Shown in pieces: positions 1-8,390 of a DNA stretch of 45,123 bases (position 1 is its first letter; each line of letters opens with the position of its first letter). The stretch comes from STF1-138 sp035356975 (lineage in GTDB: Bacteria > Patescibacteriota > Patescibacteriia > UBA1558 > S5-K13), in NCBI GenBank assembly GCA_035356975.1, contig DAORGW010000006.1, positions 1 to 45,123 on the forward strand. Direction: 5' to 3'. Below the pieces are notes generated by a model. The model did not search any database, was not told the origin of the DNA, and worked only from the letters and a program-made list of their open reading frames with translations. The position numbers were made by a program, and so were the translations under genes.

Positions 1-1967
1 ATGTAACAGAACTAGCAAGACAACTAAAAATAACAACAAATGAACTTTTGGAAATTCTTCCTGAGCTTGGTTTTCATATTGGCGCAAAAGCTATAAAAAT
101 TAATGATTCTTTGATTGACAAAATAAAATTGGCCTATATTCAACACAAGAAAAAAGTAAAATTTCAAGAAGAAGAAGCAAAAATAAAAGAAATAAAGATT
201 AGTGACAAAAAAGACACAGGAATAGACAATGAAAAAATTATATATATAGAAGACAATATAATAGTTAAGGAATTAGCAGAAAAAATGAACATACCAATAA
301 ATAAAGTCATGACAGAACTCATGAGAAATGGAATAATGATTTCTCTTAACTCAACGATGGATTATGATACTGCTTCAATTATTGCTGAAGATCTGGGGTT
401 TAAAACAGAAAAAATTTCAAATGAAAAAAAAGAAATTGAAAAAGACATCGAAAAAGGAAAAAAATTAGAACAACTTTTAGAAAAAGATTCCAAAAAAACA
501 AAAAGGCCACCCGTTGTTGTAGTAATGGGTCATGTTGATCATGGAAAAACAAAATTATTAGACACAATAAGAACAGCAAATGTAATTGATAATGAAAGCG
601 GAAATATTACTCAGCACATAGGGGCATATCAGGTTGAACTCGGTGGTAGAAAAATAACCTTTTTAGACACTCCGGGCCATGAAGCATTTAAGGGAATGAG
701 ATCTCGTGGTGCAAAAATTGCTGACGTTGGAATAATTGTTATTGCTGCTGACGAAGGACTTAAGCCACAAACAATAGAATCAATTGAACTCGTTCAAAAA
801 GAAAACATTCCATTTATAATTGCAATAAATAAAATTGATAAACCGGAAGCAGATATTGAAAGAACAAAAACCATGCTTTCTGAAATTAATTTAATTCCAG
901 AAGACTGGGGTGGAAAAACAATTTGCGTTCCAATCTCAGCAAAAGAAGGTAAAAACATAAAAGAATTATTAGAAATGATAAATTTATTATCTGATATGGA
1001 AGATTTGCATGCTGATGAAAACAGAAAAGCAATTGGAACAATTATAGAATCTCATGTTGATAAAAATTTAGGTCCAATTGCAACAGTTTTAATTCAAACA
1101 GGAACTCTAAAACTAGGAGATGAATTTATAACAGGAAATATTAGCGGGAAGGTTCGTTCAATGATTGATTATAAAGGAGAAAAACTAAACTCAGCCACAC
1201 CATCAACTCCAGTCGCAGTGTTAGGATTTAAAAACGCCCCTCATGTTGGGGACATATTTAATGCTGATATTGATAAAAATGAATATAAAAATCTAAAAAA
1301 ACAAAACATCAAATCACAGATAAACAAAAGCACAAATGCACAAGATACAAAAGAAGATGAATCACAATTAAAATTAAATGTAATATTAAAATCAGATGTT
1401 ATTGGTTCAAAAGAAGCAATAATAGAATCCATTAAAAAAATTAACAAACCAGAAGTAAATGTAAAAATTATAAAAAGTGGTCTGGGGAATATTACAGATA
1501 AGGATATTTTAGACGCCGAATCATCAGATGCAATAATTTTAGGATTTCATGTTAAGACAAATCCGAATGCAGAATTAATAGCAAAAGAAAAAAATATTGA
1601 AATAAAAAATTACACAATTATTTATAAATTACTAGAGGACCTAGAGGTAAAAATCGATAAAATGATAATCCCACAAATGATAAGAGAACAAATAGGTGAA
1701 GGATTGGTTTTAAAAATATTCAAAACACTTCCCAAGAAAATGGTTGTTGGTGTAAGAATTACAAAAGGAAAAACCTCTGTAAATACAATTGTTAAAGTAT
1801 TAAGGAATGCTGAGATAATAACACTTGGGAAAGTTACTGGATTGCAAAGCGGAAGAGAAGAAGTAAGTGAAGTTTCTAATGGGGTAGAATGTGGAATAGA
1901 ATTCACTGGTGAACCAATTATAAAAGCAGAAGATATATTAGAATTTTATACAGAAAAAAATTCATAA
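1..1967 (+). CDS. infB: Translation initiation factor IF-2 (5' end just outside window)
   Basis: IF-2 is the GTPase that brings initiator tRNA to the 30S subunit and promotes subunit joining. The frame is open to the window edge: codons from base 3 read VTELARQLKITTNEL, a typical IF2 N-terminal start, so only a few codons are probably missing; the TTG at 48 is internal. A second IF2_N-like module lies near 250-420. The GTPase motifs are intact: G1 GHVDHGKT at 528, G3 DTPGH at 666, G4 NKID at 828, then SAKEG. Domains II, III and IV follow to the end. The N-terminal extension is short compared with E. coli. The rbfA start codon follows after 2 bp, the classic infB-rbfA coupling. No Shine-Dalgarno site can be assessed because the start is outside. 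Confidence 0.97.
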   Translation, partial: VTELARQLKITTNELLEILPELGFHIGAKAIKINDSLIDKIKLAYIQHKKKVKFQEEEAKIKEIKISDKKDTGIDNEKIIYIEDNIIVKELAEKMNIPINKVMTELMRNGIMISLNSTMDYDTASIIAEDLGFKTEKISNEKKEIEKDIEKGKKLEQLLEKDSKKTKRPPVVVVMGHVDHGKTKLLDTIRTANVIDNESGNITQHIGAYQVELGGRKITFLDTPGHEAFKGMRSRGAKIADVGIIVIAADEGLKPQTIESIELVQKENIPFIIAINKIDKPEADIERTKTMLSEINLIPEDWGGKTICVPISAKEGKNIKELLEMINLLSDMEDLHADENRKAIGTIIESHVDKNLGPIATVLIQTGTLKLGDEFITGNISGKVRSMIDYKGEKLNSATPSTPVAVLGFKNAPHVGDIFNADIDKNEYKNLKKQNIKSQINKSTNAQDTKEDESQLKLNVILKSDVIGSKEAIIESIKKINKPEVNVKIIKSGLGNITDKDILDAESSDAIILGFHVKTNPNAELIAKEKNIEIKNYTIIYKLLEDLEVKIDKMIIPQMIREQIGEGLVLKIFKTLPKKMVVGVRITKGKTSVNTIVKVLRNAEIITLGKVTGLQSGREEVSEVSNGVECGIEFTGEPIIKAEDILEFYTEKNS

Positions 1968-1969
1968 AA

Positions 1970-2311
1970 ATGTCAAAAAGAACAGAACAAGTTAGTTCAG
2001 AATTACTAAGTTTAATTTCTCAAATAATAGAAAGGGAGATTGAAATGCCCGGGTGTTTTGTAACCATAACCGGTGTTTCTGTGACTCCCGATCTAAAAAT
2101 TGCAAATATAAATTTTACAACAATCCCAGATATACATGAAGACAGAGCTCTAAAAATTTTAAAATCGAACTCACAATCAATTCAAGGAAGTTTAAAATCA
2201 AAAATAAGATTTTATACAATTCCCAAGTTAAGATTCTTTATTGATGACGGAGACAAAAAAAGAAGAGACGTTTATGAAGTTCTAGATAAAATACAAGATG
2301 AATTAAAATAG
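1970..2311 (+). CDS. rbfA: Ribosome-binding factor A
   Basis: RbfA is a single KH-type-domain protein that binds the 30S subunit and helps the 5' end of 16S rRNA mature. The 113-residue protein has the usual length. It starts with the family's SKRTEQVSSELLSLIS helix, then a MPGCFVTITGVSVTPDLKIANINF strand region, and ends with a PKLRFFIDDGDKKR-like segment resembling the canonical PxLxFxxDxS core. It begins 2 bp after infB and ends 1 bp before the DHH phosphatase gene, so the three are almost certainly co-translated. There is no Shine-Dalgarno sequence; translational coupling is the likely initiation route. Confidence 0.93.
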   Translation: MSKRTEQVSSELLSLISQIIEREIEMPGCFVTITGVSVTPDLKIANINFTTIPDIHEDRALKILKSNSQSIQGSLKSKIRFYTIPKLRFFIDDGDKKRRDVYEVLDKIQDELK

Positions 2312-2312
2312 T

Positions 2313-3284
2313 ATGTTAAGCGAAGAAATAAAAAAACTGGAGCAATCTCTTTTGGCCTCCAATAAAGTATTGTTAATAATGCACAGAAAACCAGATGGAG
2401 ATGCCATAGGAAGCATTTTGGCTATGAGAAATTATCTATCTGATTTAAAAAAACAAATTACTTGTTTTTGCGTTGATGGTATTCCTGAAAACTATAACTA
2501 CATAAAAGAAATTCAATTTATAGAAAATGATTTGAATAAAATTATAAATACTGAGTTTGATTCTTGTATAATGCTTGATTGCGCTGATATTGGAATGACT
2601 AAAATAAAAGAAGTTTTAGAAAACAAAAAATTTCCACTTGGAAAAATAAACATAGATCATCATATAACAAATAACAATTATGGAAATATAAATATTGTTA
2701 TTAGTGAGGCTTCTTCTACCTCAGAAGTTATCTATTTAATTTTTAAATCATTAAAATATGAAGTGGGCGTAAGCACCGCTACCTGTTTATTAACTGGAAT
2801 ACTAACTGATACAAATAATTTTACAAACGGTGGCACAACACAACAGTCCATTGAAGCAGCGTCAGAACTTTTAAAAATTGGTGCAAACATAAATCAAGTT
2901 TTAAATGCTCATATTTTTAATAAAACAGTTAATGTATTAAAACTTTGGGGGGGGGTTTTAAAAAGAATAGTGTATAGCAAAGAATTAAATATGGTTATAA
3001 CGGCTGTCTTTTCAGAAGATATAAAAAAATTCAATCTAGATGAAGAGGCAACAGAAGGAATTTCCAATTATTTAAATAATTTATCGAGCGACATAAGATG
3101 TTCTCTTGTTTTAAAAGACAATGGATTAGGAAAGGTAAAAGGAAGCCTAAGAACAACAAGAGATGATATTGATGTTTCGCAAATTGCACTAATATTTGGT
3201 GGTGGTGGACACAAAAAGGCGGCTGGATTTGAAATAAATGGTAAATTAGTATTTAATAATAATATATGGCAAATATCACAATAA
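2313..3284 (+). CDS. nrnA: DHH/DHHA1 phosphoesterase, NrnA-like oligoribonuclease / pAp phosphatase
   Basis: This DHH-superfamily phosphoesterase probably degrades nano-RNA and dephosphorylates 3'-phosphoadenosine 5'-phosphate, as NrnA does. Visible motifs in order: MHRKPDGDAIGS (motif I) near residue 22, LDCAD (motif II), IDHHITN (the DHH motif), LTDTNNF (motif IV), and the DHHA1 substrate-binding glycine loop GGGGHKKAAG near the C-terminus. The 323-residue length fits. It starts 1 bp after rbfA, and the infB-rbfA-nrnA order is common in bacteria. The paralog RecJ would be much longer. The gene symbol follows the family and has not been tested for this protein. Confidence 0.88.
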   Translation: MLSEEIKKLEQSLLASNKVLLIMHRKPDGDAIGSILAMRNYLSDLKKQITCFCVDGIPENYNYIKEIQFIENDLNKIINTEFDSCIMLDCADIGMTKIKEVLENKKFPLGKINIDHHITNNNYGNINIVISEASSTSEVIYLIFKSLKYEVGVSTATCLLTGILTDTNNFTNGGTTQQSIEAASELLKIGANINQVLNAHIFNKTVNVLKLWGGVLKRIVYSKELNMVITAVFSEDIKKFNLDEEATEGISNYLNNLSSDIRCSLVLKDNGLGKVKGSLRTTRDDIDVSQIALIFGGGGHKKAAGFEINGKLVFNNNIWQISQ

Positions 3285-3393
3285 TTTACTATTTTCAATT
3301 TCCAATTGATTGTCTATTTATTATTCAATAATTAAAAATGACCAAATAGTAAATCAATTTAAAATTATAAATAATAAATTAAAAAATAAATAT
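3285..3393 (+). repeat. AT-rich dispersed repeat, copy 1 (upstream of clpP)
   Basis: Begins TTTACTATTTTCAATTT and carries an interrupted inverted repeat: TTGATTGTCTATTT pairs with AAATAGTAAATCAA (12 of 14 matches). The right arm continues CAATTTAAAAT, nearly identical to copy 2 at 38951-39073. It fills the gap between the DHH gene and the clpP start codon. Confidence 0.6.
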
Positions 3394-3966
3394 ATGTATC
3401 TAATACCAACGGTAATTGAAAAAACAAACATGGGTGAACGCGCCTATGATATATATTCAAGACTATTAAAAGAAAGAATAATTTTTTTAGGTCAGCCAAT
3501 TGATGATGGAGTTGCAAACACAATAATTGCACAATTATTATTTTTAGACTCTGAGAGCAATAAAGATATAAAATTATATATTAACTGTCCTGGTGGAAGC
3601 GTAACGGACGGGCTTGCAATTTACGACACAATGCAATTTATCAAATCTGATGTTTCAACTATTGCGGTTGGACTTTCCGCTTCAATGGCTGCGGTTTTAC
3701 TTTCGGCCGGAGCAAAAGGAAAAAGATTCGCACTTCCAAATGCAGAAATTCTAATTCATCAGGTAATGGGTGGTGCAGAAGGACAAGCAGTAGACATAAA
3801 AATAAAGGCAGAACAAATTTTAAAAATAAAAGATAAACTAAATAAAATTTTGTCACTTCATACCGGTCAAGACATTAAAAGAATTGAAACTGATTCTGAC
3901 AGAGATTACTATCTAAATGCTACTGATGCAGTTAAATACGGATTAGTTGATAAAGTTATAAAATAA
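3394..3966 (+). CDS. clpP: ATP-dependent Clp protease proteolytic subunit
   Basis: ClpP is the serine peptidase core that degrades proteins fed by Clp ATPases. Starting at the ATG at 3394 gives 190 residues with the catalytic triad at Ser97 (GLSASMAA), His122 (ILIHQ) and Asp171 (DRDYYL), the same numbers as the E. coli mature enzyme. YINCPGGSV forms the substrate-binding region. The longer reading from TTG 3310 would translate the repeat element and is rejected. The usual HQP after the catalytic His is HQV here. The gene follows the infB-rbfA-DHH run after a 109-bp gap filled by the repeat; no ClpX or ClpC gene is in the window. No Shine-Dalgarno site is seen. Confidence 0.96.
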   Translation: MYLIPTVIEKTNMGERAYDIYSRLLKERIIFLGQPIDDGVANTIIAQLLFLDSESNKDIKLYINCPGGSVTDGLAIYDTMQFIKSDVSTIAVGLSASMAAVLLSAGAKGKRFALPNAEILIHQVMGGAEGQAVDIKIKAEQILKIKDKLNKILSLHTGQDIKRIETDSDRDYYLNATDAVKYGLVDKVIK

Positions 3967-4025
3967 AAATTTTTTAATAAAAAATCACAACATCTCAATG
4001 GGGTGGTTTTTTAAATTTTATTGTA

Positions 4026-4242
4026 TTAATTTAAATAATTTTGTAGTACATCACTCAAAATATTATCCCAAAAACTAAGAAAACGATCAGACGAAAAAGC
4101 AAAAAGTACACCAAATCCATCTTTCATTTTTTCTCCAAAAAATATAATTGATATAAAAACATCAAAAAAATTACAATTTAAGGTCGAGAATCAAAAAATT
4201 GCCATAATTATATCCAAAAACATGGTCTTGAAAAATTATCAT
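4026..4242 (-). pseudogene. Possible small gene or frameshifted remnant antisense to the rny upstream region
   Basis: On the minus strand a 33-codon ORF starts at ATG 4127-4125 and ends at TAA 4028-4026; it reads MKDGFGVLFAFSSDRF and continues to a C-terminal QNYLN. A GGAG lies 5 nt before its ATG. The same frame is open a further 17 codons upstream, and another frame from ATG 4242 reads MIIFQDHVFGYNYGNF before stopping. The two pieces look like one protein joined by a frameshift. I do not recognise the family. It may be an intact 33-residue gene, a decayed gene or chance. Confidence 0.25.
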
Positions 4243-4256
4243 TAGTGTGCTAAAAT
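4228..4256 (+). promoter_or_regulatory. Promoter of rny
   Basis: -35 TTGAAA at 4228-4233, 17-bp spacer, -10 TAAAAT at 4251-4256 preceded by TGC (extended -10). Predicted transcription start is about 4263, giving a leader of about 180 nt. Confidence 0.7.
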
Positions 4257-4443
4257 GAATTTATAATAAAAAATTAAGTTTGAGCAAAGAAATATCAGTA
4301 AATCTCAAATTTGAAGCAAAAAACTTGTAATTTAAGCCAAAATGACATTTAAAATAGATTTTAAAACTTCAAATATAATCAAAAAAAACTACCTAAGAGG
4401 TGGGATTTTGTATTCTTTGTTCAAAATATAGAAAGATAAAAAT

Positions 4444-5970
4444 ATGGAAGTTATTTATTATGCTGGTTCGGCACTAATTGTTTTTTTGTTATCCGTTTTT
4501 ATTGGTTATAAACTAAGACAAACAATAGCAAAAAATTCCGTAAACAGTGCTGAAAGAAAAGCGGAGGAAATTTTAGAAAAAGCGAAAGAAAAATCTCAAG
4601 ATGTTTTACTTCAAGCAAAAGAAAAAGCAATATCACTTATTGATGAGGCAAAAAGAGAAGAAAATGAAAGAAGAAAAGAAATAACTCACATTCAAAAAAG
4701 ACTAGAGGAAAGAGAGTCTTTATTTGATAGAAAACTTCTTGATTTAGAAAACAAAAACCAAAGTCTCGCAGATAAAGCAGAAAAAATAGAGCACCTAAAA
4801 ACCGAAATTAAAAAAATTCAGGAAATGCAAATGGAAAGACTGGAAAAAATATCTAAAATGACAAAAGATGAGGCAAAAGATGTTTTACTTGAAAAAACAG
4901 AAAGTACAATGAAAGAAGAGCTAGTTGGAAGAATTAAAAAACTAGAACAAGAATCAAATGAAGAATTAGAAAAGAGGGCAAGAGATTTGCTGTCTACTGC
5001 AATTCAACGTTGTGCAATTGATCACGCAACTGAAACAACAACAACCGCTGTTAATATTACATCAGATGAAATGAAGGGAAGAATTATTGGTCGTGAAGGA
5101 AGAAATATAAGAACAATTGAAAAATTAACTGGTGTTGAAATAATAATTGATGACACTCCAGATGTTATTGTTATTTCTGGATTTAATCCAATAAGACGTC
5201 ATTTGGCTAAAAGAGCAATTGATAAATTAATATTAGACGGAAGAATTCATCCTGGAAGAATTGAACAAACAATTGAGGAGGCTAAAAAAGAATTAGCTCT
5301 TGATATTAAAAAAGCCGGAGAAGAAGCAATTTATGACGTTAGTATTCCAACAGTTGATCCAAAATTAATTCAACTACTTGGAAGATTAAAATACAGAACT
5401 TCTTATGGACAAAATCAATTAAAACACTCTGTTGAAGTAGCGCACTTATCAGCTTTAATTGCTGAGGAGCTTGGCGCTGATGTAGCCATTGCTAAAAAAG
5501 GCGGACTATTCCATGACATAGGAAAAGCACTTGACCACGAAATAAAAGGAACTCACCCTGAAATTGGTTATGATGTTTTAAAAAAATTCGGAATTGGTGA
5601 AGAGGTTGCTCTCTGTGCAAAAACCCATCACGATGATAATCCCGCAACGTTAGAGTCTTTAATTGTAAAAGTTGCTGATGCAATAAGTGGTGCAAGACCA
5701 GGAGCAAGAAAAGATAATTATGAAAATTTCCTACAAAGATTAGATGAACTTGAAAAAATTGCAAATTCATTTGAAGGAGTTGATAAAACTTATGCAATTC
5801 AAGCTGGTCGTGAAATAAGAATTTTTGTAAAACCAGAAGAAATTGATGATTTAGGTTCTATAAAATTAGCAAAAAACATTGCTGAAAAAGTAGAACAGGA
5901 ATTAAAATATCCTGGAGAAATAAAGGTTAATGTTATTAGAGAAACAAGAATAACTGAATACGCTAGATAA
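4444..5970 (+). CDS. rny: Ribonuclease Y
   Basis: RNase Y is a membrane-anchored endoribonuclease that starts mRNA decay. The 508-residue protein has an N-terminal membrane helix (about residues 5-23), a long charged coiled coil (about 35-190), a KH domain with GRIIGREG at residue 212, and an HD domain with the catalytic His357-Asp358 in FHDIGKALDHE. The ending TRITEYAR is typical. All active-site elements are present. It has its own promoter and is followed after 4 bp by ymdB, the usual partner, then HU, probably one transcript ending at the 7098 terminator. The start codon has only a weak GAAAG upstream. Confidence 0.97.
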   Translation: MEVIYYAGSALIVFLLSVFIGYKLRQTIAKNSVNSAERKAEEILEKAKEKSQDVLLQAKEKAISLIDEAKREENERRKEITHIQKRLEERESLFDRKLLDLENKNQSLADKAEKIEHLKTEIKKIQEMQMERLEKISKMTKDEAKDVLLEKTESTMKEELVGRIKKLEQESNEELEKRARDLLSTAIQRCAIDHATETTTTAVNITSDEMKGRIIGREGRNIRTIEKLTGVEIIIDDTPDVIVISGFNPIRRHLAKRAIDKLILDGRIHPGRIEQTIEEAKKELALDIKKAGEEAIYDVSIPTVDPKLIQLLGRLKYRTSYGQNQLKHSVEVAHLSALIAEELGADVAIAKKGGLFHDIGKALDHEIKGTHPEIGYDVLKKFGIGEEVALCAKTHHDDNPATLESLIVKVADAISGARPGARKDNYENFLQRLDELEKIANSFEGVDKTYAIQAGREIRIFVKPEEIDDLGSIKLAKNIAEKVEQELKYPGEIKVNVIRETRITEYAR

Positions 5971-5974
5971 AATT

Positions 5975-6775
5975 ATGATAAAGATATTATTCTTTGGTGA
6001 TGTTTCTGGAGCAATCGCAAGAAATGCTCTTACAAAAATATTACCAAAACTGAAAATTAAATTTAAACCAGATCTTGTTATAGCAAATGCGGATAATTTA
6101 GCTCATGGAAAAGGAGTTACAGAAAAAAGCTTATTAGAAATGAAAAATATTGGAATTCATTTTTTCACATGTGGAAACCACGCCTTTAAAAAAGAAGACC
6201 CAAATAAAATTATTGCAAATAGTAAATTAGATTTTGTAATTCCTGAAAATATGGCGGATACTAAATCTGGGAATGGTTATAAAATCATTGAGATTAATAA
6301 ACAAAAAATAGCAATAATTAATTTACTTGGAAAAACTTTTGTAAAAGAGGCCGGTGACGCTGATTGTCCATTTAAAACATTTGATAAGATTTACAAAAAA
6401 ATTAAAGATGTTGTAGATATTACAATAGTTGATTTTCATGCTGAAACAACAAGTGAAAAAGTTGCATTTGGTTTTTATGTTGACGGACGCGCCCATGCGG
6501 TTTTAGGAACGCACACCCATGTTCAAACAAATGATGCACAAATTTTAAAAAATGGAACAATTTACATAACGGATGTTGGTTGGGTTGGAGCAAAAGATTC
6601 TGTTATAGGTGTTAATAAAGAAACTGTTATTGATAAATTTTTGACTGATTCAAAAATGATTTTTGAAATACCTAAGAATGGTGAAGTAATAATAAATGCA
6701 GTAATTTTAAATATTAATAAATCCATGAGGGGCAACAAAATCAAAATAATAAGAGAAGAGGAGTTAATAAAATAA
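5975..6775 (+). CDS. ymdB: YmdB-family metallophosphoesterase
   Basis: Calcineurin-like phosphoesterase of the TIGR00282/YmdB group; the B. subtilis member hydrolyses 2',3'-cyclic nucleotides and works with RNase Y. At 266 residues it has the family length. Metal-ligand motifs are visible: FFGDVSG (Asp8 region), NADNLAHGKG, TCGNHAFKK and GTHTHVQTND. There is no signal peptide, so it is cytoplasmic. It starts 4 bp after rny and ends 1 bp before the HU gene. The rny-ymdB pairing is widely conserved and supports a joint role in RNA turnover. Confidence 0.94.
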   Translation: MIKILFFGDVSGAIARNALTKILPKLKIKFKPDLVIANADNLAHGKGVTEKSLLEMKNIGIHFFTCGNHAFKKEDPNKIIANSKLDFVIPENMADTKSGNGYKIIEINKQKIAIINLLGKTFVKEAGDADCPFKTFDKIYKKIKDVVDITIVDFHAETTSEKVAFGFYVDGRAHAVLGTHTHVQTNDAQILKNGTIYITDVGWVGAKDSVIGVNKETVIDKFLTDSKMIFEIPKNGEVIINAVILNINKSMRGNKIKIIREEELIK

Positions 6776-6776
6776 C

Positions 6777-7055
6777 ATGAACAAACAAAAATTAATTCAT
6801 ACAATTGCAAATAAATCTAGCATTAGCAAAAAACAAGCTGAAAATATTTTAGATATTTTCATTGACACAATAATTGAGAATCTTAAAAATGGTGAAAAAG
6901 TAAGTCTAACGGGTTTTGGACAATTTGAAGTTATAAAAACAAAATCCAGATCTGGTGTTGACCCAAGAAATTTATCAAAAATAATAAACATTCCGGAAAT
7001 GCTAACACCAAAATTTAGAGCAGGAAAAAGATTTAAAGATGAAATTAGAAAATAA
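6777..7055 (+). CDS. HU-family DNA-binding protein
   Basis: A 92-residue histone-like protein that bends and compacts DNA as a dimer. It shows the HU/IHF fold signature: an N-terminal helical region (MNKQKLIHTIANKSS), a VSLTGFGQFEV strand, and the DNA-binding arm around ARSGVDPRN-like SRSGVDPRN, ending in FRAGKRFKDEI. The arm's usual RNP is DPRN here, as is common. It starts 1 bp after ymdB; GAGGAG lies 13 nt upstream, too far to be a good ribosome-binding site, so coupling to ymdB is likely. It is the last gene before the bidirectional terminator. Confidence 0.93.
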   Translation: MNKQKLIHTIANKSSISKKQAENILDIFIDTIIENLKNGEKVSLTGFGQFEVIKTKSRSGVDPRNLSKIINIPEMLTPKFRAGKRFKDEIRK

Positions 7056-7097
7056 CACCATACAAAAATTTAAATTATATAATTCATAGTAAAATTT

Positions 7098-7132
7098 AAA
7101 AAACATAGAATATTTACATTACTATGTTTTTT
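7098..7132. terminator. Bidirectional terminator between HU and the C39 peptidase gene
   Basis: Perfect 11-bp stem AAAAAACATAG / CTATGTTTTTT around a 13-nt loop. Runs of T on both sides serve the plus (rny-ymdB-HU) and minus (ruvA run) transcripts. Confidence 0.85.
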
Positions 7133-7157
7133 AATTAAATAATTTTTCTGAGAGCAA

Positions 7158-8000
7158 CTATTTTAAAATAATTCCAATTTTTAAATTTGCATTTGGTGAT
7201 TCAATATTATAATCCCAATCCCCTATTGCATTAAATAAAATATCTGGATTATAAGTATAATCCTTTCCTTTTCTTGTGCCGGGATCATTTGTAATTATAA
7301 TTCCGTCTTTTGTATATCCTTTTACAACAAGCATGTGATAAATTGGTCCGGGACTTTTAAAATTTGGATTATATAATTCTCGTCCAAGCGTTGGCAAAAT
7401 TAATGGATTTCCATCAGATAAAATTCTTTTTATATCTTGGGCTGATTTTATTTCAACTAATTCATGGTTTACACCAAAAAACTGATTTGCAAGTTGTGCA
7501 GTAGTTGATGCTGATAAATTATACTGACCACCATATTTAGTAATTTGCAAATCAATCATCTTTCCAATATCTGACATAGCAGAGTTAACTGTAATTGATT
7601 TATTTTTTAAATATGAATAAACCATTAAAATACTCGCCTCTTCACAACCTTCTTTATATTTTTCATCCCATTTTTGATCCGGTGATTGTATTGTAAATGG
7701 GACTTTTAAATTGATTTCTTGTTTAATAATATTATCAGTGCGCGGATTTGGAGACATTGTTACATTATCATTGTTTTGTATAGATGACTCATGGATCATC
7801 TCTGCAGAATCATTATTATTGTCATTAATCTCCAAATCCGCGCTTAAAGATGATAAGTCATTTAAACTTTGCTCAACTGGTAAATTAACATTTTTTGGGG
7901 TTATTAAAAAATCTTTTATTTTTATTCTTTGAGGGTAAAAAATAAATCCCAAAATAATTAAAGTCGAAAAAATAATATAAATTTTTATTTTTTTAGACAT
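7158..8000 (-). CDS. Exported C39-like (papain-fold) peptidase domain protein
   Basis: A 280-residue protein with an N-terminal membrane anchor (about 5-22), a low-complexity linker rich in Asn, Asp and Ser, then a peptidase_C39_2-type domain. Probable catalytic residues are Cys119 (EGCEEAS), His222 (YHMLVVKGY) and Asp239 (NDPG). The family includes cysteine peptidases of unknown substrate; the anchored position suggests action outside the membrane. It is the last gene of the ruvA-led run, and its start overlaps the NUDIX gene end by 8 bp. It ends in TAG just before the shared terminator. Substrate unknown. Confidence 0.85.
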   Translation of the reverse strand: MSKKIKIYIIFSTLIILGFIFYPQRIKIKDFLITPKNVNLPVEQSLNDLSSLSADLEINDNNNDSAEMIHESSIQNNDNVTMSPNPRTDNIIKQEINLKVPFTIQSPDQKWDEKYKEGCEEASILMVYSYLKNKSITVNSAMSDIGKMIDLQITKYGGQYNLSASTTAQLANQFFGVNHELVEIKSAQDIKRILSDGNPLILPTLGRELYNPNFKSPGPIYHMLVVKGYTKDGIIITNDPGTRKGKDYTYNPDILFNAIGDWDYNIESPNANLKIGIILK

Positions 8001-8385
8001 CTAATTCCTTATTTAAATATTTTTCACAAAAAATTATTGCATTTGGGGCTAGATTATATTTTTTATAATCTTTTATTGGTAGCCACAATATATCACTGTG
8101 CTCTATTCCATCTGCGTATGGCATTCCTGTTTCTATTTCTGCAAAAAATTTATGGCTCAAATATGTTTTTCCGTCTTTTTCAAATTCAATTGCAATTAAA
8201 TGTTTGTGAATTTTTACTTTACATCCAATTTCTTCCATTGTTTCACGAAGCGCAGCTTCATCTATTGTCTCATCTTCCTCTACTTTTCCACCAGGAAATT
8301 CATAAAAATCATCTTTATCTTTATATAGAAGAAGTAATTTTTCATCTTCTATAATCGCACAGCCAGATAAAATAATTTTATCCAT
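7993..8385 (-). CDS. NUDIX hydrolase
   Basis: A 130-residue NUDIX pyrophosphohydrolase. The full Nudix box runs from Gly32/33 to Gly54: GGKVEEDETIDEAALRET followed by MEEIG, with the REXXEE metal-binding core. The family cleaves nucleoside diphosphates linked to another moiety, such as oxidised dNTPs, ADP-ribose or capped RNA; the sequence alone does not give the substrate. Length and simple architecture resemble MutT-like house-cleaning enzymes. It sits between the Mur ligase gene (5 bp upstream) and the peptidase gene (8-bp overlap) on the minus strand. No Shine-Dalgarno site. Confidence 0.93.
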   Translation of the reverse strand: MDKIILSGCAIIEDEKLLLLYKDKDDFYEFPGGKVEEDETIDEAALRETMEEIGCKVKIHKHLIAIEFEKDGKTYLSHKFFAEIETGMPYADGIEHSDILWLPIKDYKKYNLAPNAIIFCEKYLNKELDV

Positions 8386-8390
8386 ATATT

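Larger units (their letters stand above)
3967..4443. other. 477-bp intergenic region between clpP and rny
   Basis: No full-length gene. It holds a possible antisense gene remnant (4026-4242), the rny promoter (4228-4256) and a leader of about 180 nt before rny. The leader has a small stem near 4391-4405 (CTACCT, loop AAG, AGGTGG with one G-T pair). I see no convincing clpP terminator. Confidence 0.7.

Noticed and set aside
3310..3393. N-terminal extension of ClpP from a TTG start
   Set aside because: It would translate the AT-rich repeat element; starting at ATG 3394 gives the exact family length and triad numbering.
3985..4020. Terminator after clpP
   Set aside because: The sequence around CAACATCTCAATGGGGTGG does not form a continuous stem; only the T run is present.
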